A stretch of DNA of 64,000 nt from Hanleya hanleyi (GCA_036873755.1 JAVTVY010018922.1:1-64000); one strand, 5' to 3'. Positions 49,830 to 60,568 are shown, counted from the stretch's first letter. The notes: generated by a model not told the origin, from the letters alone. Translations and numbers: made by a program.

Positions 49830-51225
49830 AGCAGTGTGACTAACGTCACAGGACCTACGAAGTAGAGTAGGCATTAGGACTCGATCGCGAATTGAACTCT
49901 TGGAAATCCCCACCCCCAGTTGAAATCCTGCCTATATTAAGACGGGCACCGCCCAAGTCAGAATCGCCAGTGATTTTCATCAAAAATCACCAGAAATCTT
50001 CATCAAAAGTAGGTCAGCTTAGAACTTGTTGGTAACAGTCTCCTAATGCGCCTTCATTCCAAAAATAAATAACGATCGCCGATTTAATTTTACAATTTTT
50101 TAACTAACGGAAACAGGTTGAATAATGAAAAGTTGAGTAGATTTCAAGCTTTACGTGTGAAAATACATTTACATCTCTTTAATGGTTTTCAGTGCCCTTG
50201 TCCTGGATCAAAACAACATTTTGAATCGCATTATTTTCCCAACAATACAACAAATTTTTATATATAGTACTATAGTAGAAAGGTAGCATTTATGTAGTTT
50301 ACTGTAATTCAACTCAAGACCAACACCTTCTCTGCGCAAGATAATAATGATTCTATGTCACTCTCCTGAGCATAACCGGTACAAAGACGAATAAATAGCG
50401 TCTCTGCATCACGTTATTATCTAGATATAGGAGACAACACATTTTGGGTATCGGCAATCTGATGAATGTACTATTCCGGTTTTCTTGTTTCGCATTATAT
50501 TCTATGACGGTTGATCGGTGGTTTTCTTCATTGATAAACATTAAACCACCTCAGCTTCGTTGTGTGAATCGAAATTGCATTGCTGTGACACACCAAGACA
50601 CTCCGTGGCAGTGATTCTGTATCCCCTAATCAGGAATCAAAATGGATCAAGATTTGAAATAACAACCAAAATTTAGACATATTTTGTTTACACATGTAAT
50701 TTTTTGTTTAAATTATATCCAAGTGTGATATATACACGGAGGAGAAACAACTATCCCTACTTCCGGGGTTTTGCCAAAATTTGCCATGCTTGCGGGTAGA
50801 GTAACTTTATCTTCCGGGTAAAATGGCCGATTCTAACGCCCTGGGAATAGACGGAGGTCAATCTTCCGACAATTCAGACGAACTGTCTAAGTCAGTAGCA
50901 GAGATATAGCTACCAGTTGGTGATAGAGATTCTTATGAACCTTTAGAGGCTTAGAACGAGCTGTATTGCTGTCTGGATGGTTCTGTATAATCTTCACAAA
51001 ATAGGCAGTCAATTGTGCAAGCGAACATTTGCCAAATTCACGCGAGTTAATTGCACGCCAGTTGTCTTCAATCTTCGGTTATATGACGAATCGCCCACGG
51101 TACAGCAGGGTAGGCCCATTGGTGCTTGAATTATATGCTACCGAACGTTTTTTTCGACGTACATTTCATTATTCCGCACTTTTGGTGATATTATCCTGTC
51201 TTCCGGGTACACTTACTCATGCTTA

Positions 51226-52289
51226 AACATCGATAAACATTTTCACAATTTTCACACATCTTCCCACCCCACCCCCTTGGGTTTTCCTCAGGCTCAGCAG
51301 GCTTAACATACGCCTTCATTTTACTGCATTCAAGTGACCAGCCTGTCATGTGAGAATTTTTCATCAGATGCACAGCGCTCGTTGTACATCACCTTTCTCG
51401 ATTGCGAGAAATTGCATCGGTAAGCCTAGGCCTATGTTTCGGAGTACCGGTACCGGCGAGTCAGTTTCGAGCACAGACCCGACTGATGCCGTACTTACTA
51501 CGATACATTCCGTCGCGTTTTATCACTGAACAAATGACCGAATTGCTGTGGTTACGTACAATTTCACCGGGTATCAAGTTTATTTCACTCACATATGCAA
51601 GCGTCAACTCCTGGATCATCATTTTCCTTCGCGAAAGCCGTGATAGAAAATTCCCCACTTTCCAAACCGAGAAATGTCTGGCGCGCGCGCAATGGGAGGC
51701 AACTGCGTCGCAAGAGACGAATATTGATCATGTACAACGCTGTGCCGTGATAAATTGCTATATTTCGTGGTACAGCAAGACAGACTATCAATATCATTGG
51801 ACATCACGATTTACAGAAGAACACATGATAGGCTTTCATACAATGAATATTCGTGGAATTTACATGGGGTATAATAATTTAACCTATTGCGAAGTAAGGC
51901 TTGCCTTTTCATTTTCATGCTAAATGGTTCCCCATAATATATTTGCGAAGCTCTCATTTCAGTATAATTATTATTCGCAGCAGCTATCCGTTCATCTGTT
52001 TGCAGATGGCTAGACATGTCAGGTTCGGAATCCGACATGTCATATTTACATTCTCTGAACGATAGCGTTGGGCCGTTACACCTGTCACTGACTGAAAACC
52101 CTCAAGTGACAAGCACACCGAAACAGCCAACCACATGCCGCCGATAGGAAGAGCCTCTTCTGAATTTACCTGCTCGCTTGGTTGGTTGGTTTTCTCCTGA
52201 CCCCTCTTTCGCTGGTAAATAAATGCCTCGCTGGTGAAAAGTCACCCATAGTACGATGTTAACGAAATTACACTTTAGAAATAGCACCA
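51226..52289. other. Interior of the 3.57-kb element, unassigned
   Basis: The longest open frame in the region is 51402-51923 (plus, 173 codons). It has no recognisable motif and overlaps open frames on the minus strand, so its coding status is doubtful. It could be decayed transposase sequence. Confidence 0.3.
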
Positions 52290-52580
52290 TGTCAGACGTC
52301 ATTCACTGAAGACGTCATTCACTGCTCTTATTGTCAAAGAGTGTTTGCTCGAAATTTCAACCTCAAGAGACATCTGCAACTGCATAGTGGTAAGACGATT
52401 CTTTGCAATCAGTGCGAGAAGATGTTCTCCATCGACATGTTCAGCGTACCCATAGTGGACCAATCCAGTGCAAAATTTGTTCGAAGATGTACTCTTCCCA
52501 TCACACCCTGGAAAAACACCTTGAAGCTCACAGTGGAAACTTCAGGTTTGTTCTAAATGGTTCACGGCACTAGGTGATTG
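52290..52580 (+). pseudogene. Decayed C2H2 zinc-finger gene fragment inside the element
   Basis: An ATG at 52290 opens MSDVIH and then hits a stop. A 16-bp tandem duplication (GACGTCATTCACTGAA) has shifted the frame. In the following frame is finger 1, CSYCQRVFARNFNLKRHLQLH (C-x2-C-x12-H-x3-H), with an HSGK linker. Finger 2 starts CNQCEKMFS and is broken by a deletion and frame change. HVQRTHSG of its end is in another frame, followed there by finger 3, C-KI-C with H-LEA-H at C-x2-C-x12-H-x3-H spacing. C2H2 arrays of this kind bind DNA. Here it is either a captured host exon or a former element gene; it is not functional. Confidence 0.75.
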
Positions 52581-53445
52581 AATCAAAATTAAGTTCAAGA
52601 CATTTTTTTAGACCCTAAATTATGCCAGCCGGTGTTAGCAATTTGGATTTCTTTCACATGTCCTGTGAGGTTATGGGCAATATTAATGGATATTCATTCA
52701 CGGGAAATAACACTCGTCATTTCAATCGGCTGGCGACGGTCGGATGTAGGGGGTCTTTATATATGCTTTAACCTTCTACCTACTCCTATTGATCTGTTAC
52801 GTTTTTCTGCATCAAACATTTTGAGCAGTAAATATACATTTCCGCTTCCTGGATTAACAAACTGTTATGGTTCGCAACTGATTACCATGAACCGCCAACT
52901 CAATCCGGCACAAGTCCGCGAGAACCTAATTTAGGGTCTAAAAAACGTTTGAACTTAATTTTTTACTTGGCCGTTTCTCTCTAGCCTGAACGTCTGGAAC
53001 TAAACGCTGAAAGGTGACATCAGAAATAAAATAATAATTGAAAAAAACTGTAATCAAATCGGACGTCGCTAAAGTTACGTTGTTCATGTGACGTCACAAT
53101 GTCTTGGCGTCAGTCCTTTCAGTTTCAATCAGATTGTGAAATAAAGCGGACACACATCGGTTTACAGCGTGAAGTGGGAAAACGACTTGAACAGTTACGT
53201 TATGTAATATATCGCCCGTGCTATGAATTAAACACTTGATTCAATCACCTAGTACAGTGAACCATTTAGAACAAACCTGAAGTTTCCATTGTGAGCTTGA
53301 AGGTGTTTTTCCCAAGGCGTTCTGATATGTAACTGAACGACTGAAATGACAACTGTTATTTCCCATGAATGAATATCCATTAATATATCCATAACCTCAA
53401 AAGAAATGTGAAAGAAATCCAAATTTGTAACATCATCTCACCTGT
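52505..53445. repeat. Two inverted segment pairs, non-nested order
   Basis: Segment a (52505-52580, GGAAAAACACCTTGAAGCTC to GTGATTGAATCAA) recurs inverted at 53238-53315. Segment b (52634-52725, AATTTGGATTTCTTTCACAT to GTCATTTCAATCGG) recurs inverted at 53335-53445. In a simple palindrome the b copy would lie inside the a copy; here the order is a, b, inverted a, inverted b. Confidence 0.75.
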
Positions 53446-55029
53446 GTTGTCATTATAAAAAAAAGGACATTTTTTGTCCATTTTCAGGTCGGATTTTTCG
53501 ATTTCTTTATTCTTTTGATTTCATGGTACAAACTGCCTGATAAATTAGTAAATAATAATCTGATATGAAATAAAATAGTTGTGTTCACTTTTCCATACAG
53601 AAAAGCAAGAATTTTGTGGAAATAAGACGAAAATATCACTTTTCTGGTTCCCCACATGGCCGCAATTTCGGATTTACCCATGATTTTCTGCTCAGTTGAG
53701 TTTCAGCTCTCAGTTTTTTGTCTTTCCGGAGATAGAGTACAAAGTTTGGTAGGGGGAGGCATAATGCCCCCAGGCCCGGTAGGGTTATCGTTTGTATAAT
53801 CTTTTAACTTTCTAGGTAGAAAGTGCACTCCCCTGTATATCATATTTCAAATGTATTACCCGGAAGCATGAGTAAGTGCACCCGGAAGACTGAATAATAT
53901 CACCAAAAGTGCGAATTAATGAAATGTACGTCGAAAAAACGTTCGGTAGCATATAATTCAAGCACCAATGGGTCAACCCTGCTATACAGTGGACGACCCA
54001 TCATGTAACCGAAGATTGAAGACAAACTGGCGTGCAATTAACTCGCGTGGTTTTGACAAATGTTCGCTTGCACAATTGACTGCCTATTTTGTGAAGATTA
54101 TAGAGAAACATCCAGACAACAATACAGCTTGTTCTTAGCCTCTATAGGTTCATAAGAATCTCTATCACCAACTGTCTGAATTGTCGGAAGATTGATCTCC
54201 GTCTGTTAGAATCGGCCATTTTACCCGGAAGATAAAGTTGCTCTACCCGCAAGCATGGCAAATTTCGTCAAAATTCCGGAAGTAGGGATAGTTGTTTCTC
54301 CTCCGTTATATAGTCAATATTCAAGAGGTACAAAAAAAACCTCAAAGTATGTGCTCATATTTTCACATCACGATCAAAGTTACTTTATCTAGTTAAATTC
54401 TACCCAAAGAAAATAAATTAAGACCCTTTAAACATGCCGTCATGGCTTTGTTTCACCCTCAGTAAACTTTTATCATTGTTGCTCACACAGACTAATCTGA
54501 AGGATGATACCACATCTTTCTTTCTTCTGCTGGGTTATTGCACCAGGCTGACTTAATTGGTTGATGTAGGATATTTCACAACCAGTGAGAAATTTGACCT
54601 GAATTTGAAGCCTGATGTGGCCTGTGATGAAATGTTTGGATGTGAAATAAGATACACGTTAAAGGCCACAGTTTACATATATCTATAACAATATACTGAA
54701 TTGTGTGTATTGAGGCTGGCAAGTTGGTAATAGCAGTGTAGATAAATGTACTAACAAATGATGGAAAATTAGCATTTCCTATTTCATACATGATAATATA
54801 GCCCACCAAAACTTTTACACTTAGATTACCTATGACCAGGAGTTCGGTGCGCGCCGGAGTTCTAGTGCCCACCCTACTTCGGATGTCGGATAGCACAGTG
54901 GTAAATTTAACAGAAGGTAAATAATGTACGTTTTCATTACTATGCTTATTGCATCAGCTTGTGATTTCAGCTTGGGACCTTCGTCTATTAGACTGAATTC
55001 ACTCATTTATCCATTGGTTAAATGGACCC

Positions 55030-55102
55030 CGTTTACACAAAGTCTTGACCGGGCTCAAAGTCGCTTAACTTCGCTGATTTTATCAGAACCGGTGTGTCGT
55101 GA
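55030..55102 (-). repeat. 5S rRNA-derived SINE head, reverse copy
   Basis: The minus strand reads GAAGTTAAGCGACTTTGAGC and CCGGTCAAGACTTTGTG, matching the plus-strand head at 32036. The box C region is lost. Confidence 0.65.
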
Positions 55103-55310
55103 TATGCCGCATTAGGGAGCCTTCAAAAGTCACAGTGAAGAACTTACTGGTAACAATGCCCTAATGCACGTTCATGCCAAAAATCAAGGTTCTAATGTCA
55201 ACGGTTCTCCTTATTTTGCCGACGAAAGGATCCGGATGGACTGACTGACTGACTCACTCACTCATTACCGGACAATTTGCGATCTGTAGCCTACTTCGTA
55301 GGAAAAAAAC

Positions 55311-55960
55311 AATTACGGATGGCATATCCCACCAGAGTTTGTACTGTATTATATATACAGTGAAACATACAGCCAAGGGTCCCCGATGGGCATGACAGTG
55401 CACTCGCTGAGCCATCAATAAATAATAATAAAAATAATTATAAATTAAATTTTCATCAGAATTCGGTCAGCTCAGAACTTGCTGGTAACAATGCCCTAAT
55501 GCACGTTCATGCCAAAAATCAAGGTTCTAATGTCAACGGTTCTCCTTATTTTGCCGACGAAAGGATTCGGATGGACTGACTGACTCACTCATTACCGGAC
55601 AATTTGCGATCTGTAGCCTACTTCGTAGGAAAAAAACAATTACGGATGGCATATCCCACCAGAGTTTGTACTGTATTATATATACAGTGAAACATACAGC
55701 CAAGGGTCCCCGATGGGCATGACAGTGCACTCGCTGAGCCATCAATAAATAATAATAAAAATAATTATAAATTAAATTTTCATCAGAATTCGGTCAGCTC
55801 AGAACTTGCTGGTAACAATGCCCTAATGCACGTTCATGCCAAAAATCAAGGTTCTAATGTCAACGGTTCTCCTTATTTTGCCGACGAAAGGATTCGGATG
55901 GACTGACTGACTGACTGCTTCACTGACTCATTACCGGACAATTTGCGATCTGTAGGCTAC
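55311..55960 (-). repeat. Tandem 327-bp duplication of the family unit
   Basis: CAATTACGGATGGCATATCC begins at 55311 and again at 55638, a period of about 327 bp. The following about 300 bases are nearly identical: CCGATGGGCATGACAGTGCA, AGAACTTGCTGGTAACAATG, CTCCTTATTTTGCCGACGAA. A third, related unit is at about 55140-55300, and the copy in 49320-49660 carries the same order of words. The right end lies only about 50 bases from an SLC1 exon. Confidence 0.85.
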
Positions 55961-56015
55961 TTCGTAGGAATAAGAATATAGTTTATATATACTACAAAGA
56001 AAAAAAATGCCATAC

Positions 56016-56210
56016 CAAAGTGTCAGGTAATCTCCTGGAGACAGTGAGATGTTATTGATTTGTGCCACGAATATAGGCATCAAAGTGTAATAGAAGCACA
56101 TCCCATCCATGTTAACCGTAGCGCCCAGAGAGGCGACCAGATTGACGACACGGAAGTCAACTCTATTCTTCTCTTGCAAACATTTTATAGTCAGGGGAAG
56201 CGTTGCAGCG
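56016..56210 (-). CDS. SLC1: SLC1-family transporter, exon with HP1 end, TM7 and HP2 start
   Basis: 195 bp from a CCTTTTATAG acceptor to a GTATGG donor; it encodes 64 full codons plus split codons. AATLPLTIKCLQE completes HP1 (relatives: ATLPVTFRCAEE). SLGATVNMDGMCFYYTL is TM7 (relatives: GATINMDGTALY), where N, M, D and G form part of the Na+ sites. The Thr that normally follows and touches the substrate is Met. IFVAQINNISLSPGDYL leads into HP2 (relatives: IFIAQxN...G). The exon joins the exons at 57132 and 30509 in frame (AG+C Ser; TG+T Cys). Confidence 0.92.
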
Positions 56211-56299
56211 CTATAAAAGGAAACAGGAAGAGAAGGCATATGTTTTTTTTGCCGTTACATACATACGTACATACATATACAGAGGATATATTTATTATT

Positions 56300-56461
56300 T
56301 AAGAAATAATGTTTACATAAGCGTGATCAATGTATATTTGAGGCACGGTTAGTGTGGGAAAGTTTCGGGCAAGGACGAAGCCTGCGCTCTAAAATTTATA
56401 AATTTTTCCCTCACTAACCCAGCCTCAAAAATACATTGATCACGCCTATGAGAACATTCTT
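56300..56461. mobile_element. Fold-back MITE
   Basis: AAGCGTGATCAATGTATATT, TGAGGCACGGTTAGTG on the left pairs with CACTAACCCAGCCTCA and AATACATTGATCACGCCTAT on the right. It is about 160 bp with a short central loop. Confidence 0.8.
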
Positions 56462-56495
56462 GTACTGATTTTCAAAAAAGAATGTCACACTCAAT

Positions 56496-56690
56496 ATTTA
56501 GCTCATATGATGGCAGCCAGTTTGAATGGCGGAAGTCGTAGGACTCGGAGAGCACCGCCGTCCGTCGGCAAGTAGCTGGGGAACTTTCACACATGCACCA
56601 GCGGGGCTCGAACCCGTGTCGGTTCAGCATTGTGAGGCTACTGGTCACCAGCGAAGCGCCTTAGACCATTCGGCCATCGAGGGCCCTCTA
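56496..56690 (-). mobile_element. tRNA-derived SINE
   Basis: The minus-strand head at 56688-56595 begins GAGGGCCCTCGATGGCCGAA, carries box A TGGCCGAATGG and box B GGGTTCGAGCCCC, and is of tRNA(Leu/Ser) length. The body downstream on the minus strand contains the segment seen on the plus strand as GGAAGTCGTAGGACTCGGAG, shared with 42605-42671. The head pairs better than the one at 24660, but no CCA or intact acceptor pairing proves a working tRNA. Confidence 0.7.
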
Positions 56691-57131
56691 ATCACAGGAA
56701 GTGACGTAATCACCGGAAATGACCTAATCGAAAATGACGTTATAACGAGATATGAGGTCACAAGATCAAAGATCAAGGTCAAAGTATAGTGTACAATGTG
56801 AAATGCGAATGGCGAAGGGAAATAGAGAGCCAAGAGAAAAACGTCAGAATGTCAATAGTGTCAATATTGCACATGTCAATAATCCAATATTTTGCATATT
56901 TTTATCCTCAGTATATTCACAGTGTGGCAAATTTCATGTCATTTAAAAAGACATTTTCATGAAAATTATAGGCTATTTTGCCTTCACACTCTCAATAATG
57001 ACGGCCATGTTTTGGGAGTATCACATTGACAAATGGCTGAGGATGTAAGTTCGGGGGGGAAGAGGCAGGATATAATACAACTCTTCATTCACTCGGTACT
57101 ATCGATGATCCTCAACAAAACAGAGACTAAC

Positions 57132-57365
57132 CTGGATTCAGATCCGAAAGCAAAAACAAGGGCTGGAAGGATTCCGAGGATGAACTTGAAGGGATTTTTC
57201 CGGACAAATATGAAAAATATTAAAGGCAACACGACAAGTGCGTGGAAAAACAGCCCGGCTAAAACGGTGACAGAAAATACAGCCAGGTGTTGAAACACTT
57301 TAGACGGATCGTCAATTTGGGCCAGTTTTGCTGCTATAAGAAAAGCAACTCCAACGGGTGTGGCC
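57132..57365 (-). CDS. SLC1: SLC1-family transporter, exon with TM5, TM6 and HP1 start
   Basis: 234 bp from a TTTCGTTACAG acceptor to a GTTAGT donor; it encodes 77 full codons plus split codons. ATPVGVAFLIAAKLAQIDD matches TM5 of SLC1 carriers (SPxGIxFLIxGKI). VFSVTVLAGLFFHALVVLPL is TM6 (relatives: MVTVIVGLLIHAVIVLPL). RKNPFKFILGILPAL leads to the HP1 tip GSESSAATLP (completed by the next exon). Relatives have TSSSSATLP there: two central serines are kept, the preceding position is Glu and the last serine is Ala. TM1-TM4 are not found upstream in the window, so the gene is 5'-incomplete here. Confidence 0.92.
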
Positions 57366-60300
57366 CTGTAACGAAATAAAAGAAAGAAATAACATTTTAA
57401 TGACGGTGTATTTCATGCGTAAAATTCCCGCCATAATTAATATTTGTTAATTGAGAAAAATGGACTATACAACTTACTTTTCCACCATGATGAAGTTTGA
57501 CACAATGGATATTTGAGAAAGGATATATGATCGTCATATCGACAGATATCTAACTCTGATGGAGCGGTGCTGATTGTCGGCAGAGGAACAGAATAGAAAT
57601 GGACTAGCCAGGCCATATAGCCGCCATTATGGTGTCAGACGACTTCATCATAGGCACAAGGCTTAGGTGCAAGATTTGTCCGAACCAGGTGTTGTCTGAA
57701 ATTCTGTTGTCATCCGAAAATTATATATATAAATAGAAGTGCTTCAATATTAGTATTAAACATTTAGTTTCCGAAGCACTGGAACAATTAAACAGATTTC
57801 CTTAGCTTGGGCTTGGCTATTATTATTTTTGTCTGTTAAATTTCCCTTCCCAAAACTCAGTTCCGCAGTATTGTGGTAAGCTAATTATCTATTAGTCCTA
57901 CTTATTTACATTAATCTACCCCCTTCTGATCAAAACCATGCAAACATCCGTATTTTTGTTTCCAATTATGACAGTGACACTTCACTCAGACAACCGCCGT
58001 GAAGTGTTCTACACAGGTGTGAACAATTCTCAGCTGAACAAGTTTTAGCAAGTTTTTTAAGTTTAAATTGGACTTTAACCGCCTTGATGAAAAAAACTTA
58101 GTGAAATAGTTATCCAGAATAAACAGGAATTCGAGTAAGTCCCATTAGACAGATTAAAAATGTATTTGACAATAGAATTCAAGCAAAAAAATTGGATCAA
58201 TTCATCAGATGTACATGTATAGCTGGACATATTTTGCCCGATTTCTAGCCTTTCATTTTTGTACAAAATCCGAGATTTAAAGGTTTATTTCTCGAAAAAT
58301 ATCCATGCTACGCTTTTGAAATTTGGCATGCTTATTACTTATAAGGTGATCTAGTAACCGTTATCTCACTTTTTGTAAGTCCGGATTAGTTCTTTAATTA
58401 ATCAACTTTTAAGACAAACGACCGTAAAATAGTACGTTTTTTTCAATTTATTTTAGTAAAATGGTTGTAAAAACAAAACCAGGAATTTGTTCTTTAAAAA
58501 TGAGATAAAGTTTACTAGTTCGAATTGTCTCCTATCTAGGTATACCATCAAAGTTGAAACAAGACCAACAGTTTTCATGAAATTTCAATTGAAAAATGGA
58601 CGCTATTGTTTCCATTTTAATTTTTTAAAATTGGAATATTTTCTACATAGTAGCAGCGTCGCTTATAAAAATCATATAGTTGGGATCCCTACGATGTACG
58701 CTTTTATAAAATATATAATTTATTATGGTTATCTTGTATATTTATTGATATAGGCGACAAATTGTCACGGGGGTGCAAAAACTGCCTCTAAGGGGACAGC
58801 TATCCTTAATAACAGTAAAGGAAACTGACTTGACTTGTTCCATTAAGAAGGTAACCATCAAGAAAAAAACTAAATAAATAAAGTGAACGACAAAATGCCT
58901 TGGTGAAATTTCACAAGGCTACTCTCAATCAAAAGTACACACTTTAACCGAACCATTGGCACATAGTCGAGCCTATAATTCCTTTCTGTTCTCTGTTTAC
59001 ACCTCGCCATACATGACTTTTTTTATTTTGTTTAGTTAAATTTGCATTGCAGAAATGCAGTTTGCTGGACGAAAGATCACTGAAATTTATCGTCGTGTGT
59101 AGCATAAGGGGCATTGGGTCGCCCGATCTCAACACCCGTTTCAACGCCTTAACGCCCTATCTTAACGCCATAACGTCCTATTCTAACGACTTAACGCCTT
59201 CACGCCCGTCTCAACGCATAATCACTGTCATATTGTATCCCAGGTTACAGCCGATCTTACGTAATTGTATACGAAGAAACTAGTATAAAACGAATCTAGA
59301 ATGTAGTCGTAAAAGCGCACATTATTCATTGTAGATTACAGAATATTTTACATGGTCGTACTGGATGGTTCGGTCGAAAACAGGGGCGGGGGATCAAATG
59401 AACTGATGAAACGCTAGAGTTTTATGGCGGCACAGAGTGTAGCGTCAAAACAATGCGTCAAGGATCACGAAATCCTATTAGCATATGGTCTGATGTGTTG
59501 TAAGGAGTGGATTGGTTAATCACGCATGGTTTGACGGAGCGTGATTGGTTGATTTTGATATTCCCGCTAAAGGGTTGCGTTGTCAGTTATACATGCCGTT
59601 ACTTGAACGTCTCGGACCTAGTTACAGTTCGCTCTTATTTTTTGTAAAAAAAAATTGTCAGTTTAGTACGTGGAAACTGGTTTGGCACCCCATACTTTGC
59701 ATTTATGTTACACATGCATATCTGTGTATTTTCAAATGAAATCTATAATTCTGATGGTATAGCTGTAACCCTCGCAGTGAGGCTTGCCCAGCAGCACCCA
59801 TTTTGGTACGGGTCTGTCGAGGAGCACGTTTCAGAGTTTTGACCTTGTCTTGGAGGTTTTATTTCTGTTTTTCGTGTCGGGCTGCAAGCTGCATACCGTT
59901 TGTACGATTCAGTATATATACACAATGTATTGCACTTTGTTCACTATCTATAAGATCTGTACCATTCGTGCGGTACACTGGCATTTCTCTTGTTCCACAT
60001 ATATCTTGTTCGGTCCATTTAATAAACGGCATCAGCACCCACATCTTGTTCAGTCCATTTAATAAACGGCATCAGCACCCTATTGTGATTGTATATAGAG
60101 CTTTGTTCTGAAGGGAGTAAGTGTGTTTGAAACATTTCTTTATTCACGTCTCACTACGAAAACGGCATAAAATGTGTAAACATGTCTACATCAACATTTA
60201 TATATAAAAGCTCTCCTGCGGTCTAACATTTGGTAGCAGTCTTTGGCGGTGAATCGACAGGCTAGACAGTACAGAGCACATTTGGTCTATATTTAGTCCC

Positions 60301-60568
60301 TTATGTTTTATGTATCAACACCTGCTTTAAATATGTACGTTGTCTGTGTCAAAATTCGAGGAAGGTATTCCTTTATTGCACTAGCGGAATGTATGACGAG
60401 GGAGAGCCTGCCTACCTGGGTAAATGCAGATTCGTGTCTTGATTTCAACGAAAGTAACCCATCCTTTTAGACGTGTATTTGTTCTTGCATTAGTCGGGTG
60501 CGTTCATATAGGTCTGCACCGGTCTGATGATTAGAATGGAATGGTTATTCTAATTTGTTGGTTTTAGT
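57366..60568. other. No recognisable gene (upstream SLC1 intron or flank)
   Basis: No exon for SLC1 TM1-TM4 could be found. Small repeats seen are AACGCC-spaced units at about 59125-59215 (TTAACGCC repeated six to eight times with drift) and a 37-bp direct repeat ATCTTGTTCGGTCCATTTAA/ATAAACGGCATCAGCACCC at 60004-60082. Confidence 0.5.

Larger units (their letters stand above)
50735..54306. mobile_element. 3.57-kb long-inverted-repeat DNA element
   Basis: Left end CACGGAGGAGAAACAACTAT; right end ATAGTTGTTTCTCCTCCGT. Arms of about 450-490 bp remain alignable inward (left to about 51228, right from about 53855). The target site TATATA is present on both sides and once in the uninterrupted copy, so the duplication is up to 6 bp, although a TA duplication is equally possible in this TA run. 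The left arm has an ATG at 50824 opening a short acidic frame that soon stops. No transposase is recognisable. The interior holds a decayed zinc-finger gene and two further inverted segments. Confidence 0.85.
49830..55300. repeat. 1.86-kb repeat unit, copy B, interrupted
   Basis: 49830-50734 matches copy A from its start to GTGATATATA. 54307 onward (TATATAGTCAATATTCAAGA) resumes copy A exactly at that point and follows it to about 54790. The 3572 bases between are a separate inverted-repeat element. After about 54790 the match breaks up, and a reverse 5S-like SINE head (55030-55102) and further minus-strand family copies follow. Confidence 0.85.
30510..56015 (-). other. SLC1 giant intron (about 25.5 kb)
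   Basis: Lies between the donor GTATGG at 56015-56010 and the acceptor CAG ending at 30510, minus strand. Almost all of it is repeat-derived, as listed separately. No other exon of a host gene was recognised inside it. Stretches without an assigned element are 34401-34785, 36354-38004, 38344-39567, 41649-42599 and 42672-45379. They hold poly(C) and poly(G) runs, purine-rich DNA near 43970-44140 and short spurious frames. Confidence 0.8.
56211..57131 (-). other. SLC1 intron (921 bp)
   Basis: Donor GTTAGT at 57131-57126 and acceptor ending TATAG at 56211, minus strand. It contains a MITE (56300-56461), a tRNA-headed SINE (about 56496-56690) and an AGATCA/AGGTCA cluster at 56763-56781. No exon is hidden inside it that I can see. 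Confidence 0.85.

Noticed and set aside
51402..51923. 173-codon open frame as a gene
   Set aside because: No recognisable domain, opposing open frames overlap it, and it lies inside a decayed element.
54576..54896. Minus-strand frame shared with 49104-49463 as a conserved gene
   Set aside because: Similarity reflects the 1.86-kb duplication, not conservation; frames differ between copies and no domain is present.
56595..56688. Functional tRNA gene (minus strand)
   Set aside because: Boxes A and B are good, but the acceptor pairing is not convincing and the segment continues into a SINE body shared with 42.6 kb.
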